Shown one piece after another: positions 58,472 to 64,000 of a stretch of DNA of 64,000 nucleotides. The stretch comes from Hsuehochloa calcarea. Its lineage: Eukaryota; Streptophyta; Magnoliopsida; Poales; Poaceae. The number at the start of each line of letters is the position of its first letter. Position 1 is the first letter of the stretch. Under the pieces are notes generated by a model, which saw only the letters and a program-made list of their open reading frames with translations, was not told where the DNA came from and did not search any database. A program made the position numbers and the translations under genes. The stretch lies in contig CM070602.1 of NCBI GenBank assembly GCA_036346395.1, forward strand, positions 16,997,098-17,061,097, read 5' to 3'.

Positions 58472-58563
58472 GTCTCCTCGTCGAGACCCCGCGGCTTGGT
58501 GTTGTGGATCGCCTTGGGCGACCGCTACGAGCTCGTGGGTTGCGCCTGCGCGGCCGCATCCAT
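58472..58563 (-). pseudogene. F-box gene remnant, 5' coding part
   Basis: Minus-strand ATG at 58563 reads MDAAAQAQPTSS, then a TAG, then RSPKAIHNTKPRGLDEET up to the insertion at 58472. Joining across the LTR insertion, minus one copy of the duplication, keeps a single reading frame into ETAAPAAATC at 54227. This shows the LTR landed in coding sequence. The TAG at codon 13 is a second inactivating change. Confidence 0.7.
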
Positions 58564-59017
58564 CGCTGGATTCAGTTGCGTGATCAGGGTGATTCGGGGG
58601 GAAATCTTAAATCTAGGGGGGGTTTCAAGACGCGACAGCACTTGTCTGAGTTGCTGCTGCTCTCTCTCTCCCCTCCGCTCCTCTTTTTGGCTGGAGTCGG
58701 CATCAACTCTCTCCTCTTTTACTAGTCCTACCACCCACAAGCAGCTCACCAGCACAACACATCGTAAGCACAAAAGGGAGATAGTTGGACTAGGAAGCTA
58801 CCTTGAGATTGATTAGCAAGAAGGCCAGGGGTATCCATCCATCTGCGCTTCCATCCTATTCCATCCTCTGTTATAGTGTGATTCTCAAGTGGTTGCTTGC
58901 CTTCGAAGTTTAAAAGGTTTGAGTTAACTTAATGTCTCATCTGAACACAAAGTTATTGTTTTGTCTATCCATATAAATAATGTGAATTTTAATTGTTGTA
59001 AACATTATTTTTGATCC
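58564..59017. other. Upstream flank of the F-box remnant
   Basis: CT-rich leader-like sequence (58640-58730) directly upstream of the F-box ATG, then unremarkable sequence up to the copia LTR. No clear TATA box was assigned. Confidence 0.3.
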
Positions 59018-59231
59018 TGTTGGCAGGATAGACGGATTTATAAACGTGAGAATGATTGATTGATAAGAGTGGTACAGGAGTACAAATATATAAGCGAGGA
59101 TACCAACCGTTCGTATCCTCTCGAGGATACCAAACGTTCATAACTGTTCGTATCCTCTCGAGAATACCAAACGTTCATAACTGTTCGTATCCTCTCGAGA
59201 ATACCAACCGTTCATATTCAATAGTCTAACA
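59018..59231 (-). repeat. 3' LTR of the copia element (214 bp)
   Basis: On the minus strand it starts TGTTAGACTATTG and ends CTATCCTGCCAACA. A TATA box lies near 59086-59094 (complement). The segment 59125-59198 holds two 37-bp tandem units (GATACCAAACGTTCATAACT + GTTCGTATCCTCTCGAG type), with partial copies on both sides. The left flanking 5-mer is GATCC (59013-59017). Confidence 0.85.
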
Positions 59232-59299
59232 CTCCCCCACAGTCTAATCGGGAGCATCGCTAATGGTCAGACTGGACCGGAACTCCTGGAACAGCGAGG

Positions 59300-60950
59300 T
59301 AGGAAGACCCTTGGTGAAGATGTCAGCGTACTGTGATGTCGTGGGAACATGAAGAACCCGAGCATGGCCTAGGGCAACTTTCTCTCGAACAAAGTGGAGA
59401 TCGATCTCTACATGCTTTGTTCGTTGATCTTTCTTGGATTGCTTTGGAGAGATAAACCGTGACCGACGTTATCACAATAGACCACGGTGGCTCGGCGAGG
59501 TGGGTGGTGAAGTTCGAGCGATGAGTCGCCGTAGCTGTAGCCAAGAACACCATTTGCCACGGCACGGTATTCACCTTCAAAGATTTGGACCGTGAGACCG
59601 TATCTTTGGCGCTTGGAGGACGGGACACGTGTTATTACCTAGGAACAACTGCGTGGCCGGAGGTGGAGCGGCGGGTATCGGACGGCCACCCGGTCGGCAT
59701 CCGTGTACACAACGAGGTCTCAGAGGCGACGAGCGCGCATAGTCAATCAAGTGTAAGGGTGCCTTGCAAATATCGCGAGAATCCGCTTGAGAGCCGTGAG
59801 GTGAGGCTCCCTGGGGTCATGCATATAGAGGCACACTTGCTGAACAGCAAAGGCGATATCCGGACGGGTGAACGTCAAGTACTGTAGGGCACCAGCGAGA
59901 CTGCGGTACTGCGTGGAGTCATCAACAGGAGGTCCATCGGCGGATAATTTGGAGTGTAGATCAGCAGAGTCTTTGCACGGCTTGCACTCACTCATCGGCT
60001 CGCTCCAAAATATCCCGAGTATCTTGCGCCGAGAAAGAAATAAGCCACTAGCGGGCGTGTCACCAAATGCCGAGAAAATGGTGAAGTCGACCCATGTCTG
60101 CTCATAGCAAACTCACGCCGGAGAGCCCCAATGATCGATTCAAAAGACCGGCGAGGAAGCGGTGAGAACAATATCATCCACATAGAGCAACAACGAGTGT
60201 GGCCGTCCCTCTCATGATATATGAAGAGCGAGGTGTCGACTTGGCTTCAATAAATCCAACCGAAATAAGATGAGAGGAAAACCGGTGATGCCAAGCACGA
60301 GGAGCCTGCTTCAGACCATATAGAGATTTGTTGAGCCGACAGACAAAATCAGGGCGAGAGGAATCTGCAAAACCCTTGGGTTGAGTGCAGTATCTGGTCT
60401 TTGTGAGAGTACCATGCAAGAACGCATTCTTCACATCAAGCTGGTGAATGGGCCAGTCCTGAGAGAGAGCCAGAGAGAGAACCACTCGGACGGTTGCTGG
60501 CTTAACCACCGGGCTGAAAGTCTCATCATAATCAATACCGGGTTCTTTGTGTAAAACCCACGAGAACCCAAATGAGCCTTGTAGCGATCAAGAGAGCCAT
60601 CTGCAAGCAACTTGTGACGAAAAATCCACTTGCCGGTGACCACATTAACACCAGGAGGTTGTGGTACGAGACTCCAGGTGTCATTGGCGATCAATGCATC
60701 ATACTCATCTTGCATAGCAGAACGCCAATTGGGGTCGGAGAGAGCATCACGGACGGTGCGAGGCAATGGCGATATTGGCACAACGTGGAGATTTAGGCGA
60801 TCCACCGGTTGTGCAATGCGGTCTTGCAGCGCGTGCGCATAAGTGCGCGTTGTCGATCGGAGTGATGGAGATCGGTTGAGTGTCGGTGGTGCGGCCGGTG
60901 GCCGTGGCGGACGGGCGCCGCTGGCAACAACGGCCGGTGCGGGATGCATG
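59300..60950 (-). pseudogene. Copia reverse transcriptase and RNase H remnant
   Basis: In order on the minus strand: RDALSDPNWRSAMQDEYDAL, TWSLVPQPPGVNVVTGKWIF, RHKLLADGSLDRYKAHLGSR, then after a frameshift RVVLSLALSQDWPIHQLDVK, NAFLHGTLTKTRYCTQPKGF, LNKSLYGLKQAPRAWHHRFS and catalytic YVDDIV (about 60170-60190). Next come DDSTQYRSLAGALQYLTFTR and PDIAFAVQQVCLYMHDP, then RNase H fragments to about 59330. At least five frameshifts break the frame. Confidence 0.85.
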
Positions 60951-61261
60951 GCAGCGGCTTTGTCGGTCGGCGCGCCGCGAGGTCGAGTGACAGGCGGACG
61001 TCGAGGCGGGACCGGCGGCGCTAGCGGCGGCTTGTCGCGGGTGCACAGGGCGCAGCGCCGCTCGGCGAGGCACGGGGCGGACGGCGAGCCGGACGTCCCA
61101 GTTCGACGGGCTCGGCGAGGGCGAGTGGCGTCGAGCCGCGGCGCGGCGCGGCGGTGATGAACTGCATGACAGCAAAGCGAGCTCCAGGAATAGGAGCGGT
61201 GAGATCATGGTCATCAAGAAGGAAGTCCAAGGCGGAGATGGCCATGGGTGTGGTGGACATG

Positions 61262-62206
61262 TCAGTGAAGGAAAGAAGGATTCATCGAAAACGACATGTC
61301 TAGAAATGAGAATGCGGTTCGACTGGAGCTCAAGGCACCGATAGCCTTTGTGCTCGGAGGAATAACCGAGGAACACACATAAAGAAGAACGGGGAGCGAG
61401 TTTGTGAGGTGCTGTAGCGGACATATTAGGGTAACAAGCACACCCAAAAACTTTGAGATGGTCATAGGAAGGTTGAGTGGAATATAGGTGGGTGTATGGG
61501 ATCGAGAAGGCGAGGGTTTTGGTGGGAAGGCGGTTGACGAGGTATGTGGCGGTGTGAAGTGCTTCAACCCAATAAACGGAGGAAGACTACTTTGAAACAA
61601 AAGTGAGCGCAAGATATTATTTATGGTGCGAAGGGAGCGCTCAGCCTTTCCATTTTGCTGAGAAGTATATGGACACGACATGCGGAGTGCAACACCGTGG
61701 GAGAGGAAGAACGTGCGGGCTGGAGAATTATCAAACTCTCGGCCATTGTCGCACTGGACGCTCTTGATGGTGGTGCCAAATTGTGTGTGAACATACGCAA
61801 AGAAATTGGAAAGGGTGGGAAACGTCTCGGATTTTAGGCGACGGAAAAGTCAAATGTAGTGTGAGCAATCATCCAAAATAACAAGGTAATATTTGTATCC
61901 TGACACACTAACAATAGGAGATGTCCAAAGATCACAGTGTATCAAATCAAATTTGTGAAGTGCTCTAGAGCTAGATGATCCAAAAGGTAGTCGTACGTGA
62001 CGACCAAGCTGGCACGCATGACAAGTATGGTGAAGATCATCCTTATTACAAGAAATGACACTGGAGCTGATAAGCTTGGACGAGCCGTGCCCAAGATGTC
62101 CAAGGCAGCGATGCCAAAGAGAAGTGGGTGCGGCGATGAAAACGGAGGTACTGGTGGTGGAGGAGTAGAGCGGGTAGAGGTCACGAGCTATTGCACTGGC
62201 GATCAC
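61262..62206 (-). pseudogene. Copia GAG-pre-integrase and integrase remnant
   Basis: 62206-61850 reads SLWHRCLGHLGHGSSKLISS followed by a CHACQLGRHVRLPF-type zinc-binding end and FDLIHCDLWTSPIVSVSGYK, YYLVILDDCSHYI (integrase core start, first Asp). 61681-61262 reads SCPYTSQQNGKAERSLRTIN (catalytic Glu region) and the integrase C-terminal part, then LGYSSEHKGYRCLELQSNRI at about 61350. A frameshift near 61700-61850 separates the halves. Confidence 0.82.
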
Positions 62207-63805
62207 GTTCTGGTTTGTAAATCCTTCACGAAAAGACCAAGCGGATCAAATTCAATTGAGCGATTATTGTCGGTGGTGAAACGACGAATGGAAATCAAAT
62301 TCTTAATAATGTTGGGAGACACCAAAACATCTTTAAGAACAAGAGTGCGATGTGGAAAAGTAAAAGTGTGTGATCCGGTGGCTGTGACAGGAAGAAGTGC
62401 ACCATTGCCTACAATGATAGAGGAAGGAGTATAGGCTGATGGTGGGAAAGTGGTGGAGAGATTACCAGCGTCCGCAGTCATGTGCGATCCGGCACCGGAG
62501 TCGGCGTACCATTCGGACGGTGCCGGAGGCGGGGTGAGCGTCATGGTGTTGAAAGACTGTGCTAGAGAGTCTTGTGTCCATGCGCCTCCATGGGTGGGGT
62601 TCCAGGGTGTCTGGTAGGTTGGTAGAGGGCCCTGGAATGCCTGCTGTCCGACGCTCCCATAGAGCGCCTGTGGTGGAGGTGTGGGCACGAAGGCGTAGCC
62701 TGTCCCGGCGGCGTGGCTGCCCGGAATACCGCCAAAAGAGCCGCCGTACTGAGGAGCGGCGGTGAAGCGCCGGCGAGGCGGCGGTGGGCGTCCATAGGGC
62801 CACATCTGCAGTGTGCCAGCCCACGGGTGCGCGAAGGAAGGGTGCACACCAGGTGGGGCGCCTCCATGAGTACCGGGAGGGGTGCTGCCGTATGTGCCAG
62901 AGGGCGCGCCACCTGCTAGTGGCTGTTGGCTGCCCTTTCCACCGCGGCCACGGCGGCGGCCGTTGCGCTGGCCGTTGGTGGGAGGACCGGGGCGCGGAGG
63001 CGCTGGCGGCCGGTGCGTGGTGCCGTGGCGGTGCATACCAGCCGGACGCGTCGCGGCGAGAGCCGAGAGCGGTGGCGGCGACGCGCGATCGAGCTCCATC
63101 TCCTCCGAAGAAGGTGCGGCCGAGCCTCGGCAAAGGGCGGAACGCAGGCGATGCATCTTGAGGATGGACACCATGTGGCGAACTTGCCACTCAAGCGCGA
63201 AGCGTCGGCACCATCTGCCGGCGCCAATGGGATCGCCGAACCCGGCGAGAGACGCGCCATGGTCTCTAGGCGGCGATGTCGGTGATCGTCAAAGCGTCTG
63301 GCGGAAGTTGCGAACTGCGTTTCGAGGAGGAGGCGCGAGACTCCTTCGCCCAAGGAACTCGTCCTCGAGGAAGCACCACGCCTCGCGGCGGCGTTACCGC
63401 GGCATGAGGGACTGCGCCGCAAGTCGGCTGGAGACGGTGCCGTAGATCCACGTCAAGGCAGCAGATCACTTTGTGCCACGCCCGGCGCGCGGGAACGCCG
63501 TCCTCAAGGACATGGCGAGTCGGGCGTGCTTGCCGAGGCGGTGAGGAACATCCGCGCCACTTGGTGTAGGTGTTCGTGGCAGTCGAGAATAGCGGGATGA
63601 GGGCCTTGGCGTTGGCGACGGCGGTGGCTGCGCCAGATGGCCTCGTGGCGACCTCGTACTGCGTCGGTCGACGGCAACGCGGATCGCTCCTCCTCGGCGC
63701 GGCGTCGCGTTTGCAAAGACGGGCCTCGGCCTCGGCCGCAAGCGGCGGTCTTGGCGTCTTCCAGCGGCCGCGGCGCGCAGTGCCAATATCGTCGTCGTCC
63801 GCCAT
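62207..63805 (-). pseudogene. Copia gag and protease remnant
   Basis: The likely start is ATG at 63805 (MADDDDIGTA), followed in broken frames by ALIPLFSTATNTYTKWRG, TRHVLEDGVP and LPPDALTITDIAAETMARLS. These are the order of a UBN2_2-type copia gag. From 63174 a glycine/proline-rich linker leads to protease WYADSGAGSHMT (about 62500) with the DSG active site, then SSIIVGNGALLPVTATGSHT and LVLKDVLVSPNIIKNLISIR. No CCHC knuckle was seen. Frameshifts occur in gag; protease is the best-kept part. Confidence 0.78.
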
Positions 63806-64000
63806 TACGGCGGGATGGCGCGGAGACGACTTCGAGACTCGGGGCGAACGGCCGTGGCGCGACCTCAGCAGCGATGCGGCCGGCCGGTTAGGCGTGGCGG
63901 CGCGGCGTCTGGCGATCGATTCGGCCAGTGCGCCGGCTAGATGAGGGACGGGCGGCGATCGGATGGCGAGGAAAAGACGACGCGGCGAGTGGATCACGGC

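Larger units (their letters stand above)
59018..64000 (-). mobile_element. Hopscotch-like copia retrotransposon, 5' end outside the window
   Basis: The minus-strand element has a 214-bp 3' LTR (59018-59231), a polypurine tract ACTGTGGGGGAG (59232-59243 complement) and a degenerate polyprotein in copia order (gag, protease, integrase, RT, RNase H) extending right to 63805. The 5' LTR must lie beyond 64000. Very short LTRs and a gag without zinc knuckle fit the Hopscotch/Ale type; the precise lineage is inference. Confidence 0.85.

Noticed and set aside
58472..58480. GTAAG as a splice donor ending an F-box exon
   Set aside because: The perfect GTCTC duplication and frame continuity without it favour an insertion over an intron; splicing would shift the frame.
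62462..63445. Multiple long overlapping frames at the right end
   Set aside because: Shadows of the GC-rich copia gag/protease region.
1..64000. tRNA, rRNA or other structured RNA genes
   Set aside because: None recognised by eye; PBS motifs resemble tRNA ends only as primer-binding sites. A tRNAscan/Infernal run would settle this.

Overview
The window reads as nuclear DNA of a grass (Poaceae, probably rice-like). The evidence is families typical of grass genomes: CACTA elements with Ulp1-type ORFs, gypsy elements with very long GC-rich LTRs, Sirevirus-like and Hopscotch-like copia elements, and an Angela/BARE-like solo LTR. Most of the 64 kb is nested transposable-element sequence. I find no intact protein-coding gene. 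Host genes appear only as fragments: a PPR gene with a lost start and an internal stop, an F-box gene split by an LTR insertion, a second F-box/Sel1-like gene captured inside a CACTA element, and two unidentified exon-like blocks.

Layout: 1-2217 holds a decayed CACTA transposase-associated ORF with a Ulp1-like end (+). 2240-5811 is a degenerate gypsy-like element (-). A gypsy element with a 417-bp LTR (10017-10433, -) has its gag split by a 3.74-kb solo LTR (5865-9607, TSD CAAAT). 10434-15195 is host-like sequence ending in the PPR remnant. A long-LTR copy of the same family (about 16.3-18.0 and 29.0-30.3 kb, -) is interrupted by a complete Sirevirus-like copia element (18027-29011, TSD CACTC, 1.6-kb LTRs, -). 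31.3-33.4 kb shows nothing recognisable.

From 33381 to 51446 lies a composite whose outer ends carry the long-LTR termini and a 5-bp TSD (GTAAT). Inside it are a decayed gypsy element (35185-43242) with an ORF0-like region, gag, protease, RT and RNase H remnants. That gypsy element contains an Angela-like solo LTR (37620-39245, TSD TCTTC) and a 521/517-bp tandem repeat. The composite also contains a CACTA element (44222-48582, TSD ACG) with Ulp1 exons, a captured F-box/Sel1-like gene fragment and a foldback repeat of about 175-bp arms.

51.4-53.25 kb has a Stowaway-like MITE and a possible LINE tail. At 53252 there is a good match to a grass Helitron 5' terminus. Just beyond it lies an F-box pseudogene (-) whose coding region is split by a 4.24-kb long-LTR insertion (54228-58471, TSD GTCTC). 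59018 to the window end is a Hopscotch-like copia element (-) with a 214-bp 3' LTR, its 5' end outside the window.

There is no operon-like cooperation here; the relationships are insertion order and capture. I did not find a new biological system. The most interesting items are the captured F-box gene and the hairpin within the CACTA element, the layered target-site duplications, and an odd pattern of short indels between the paired copia LTRs.
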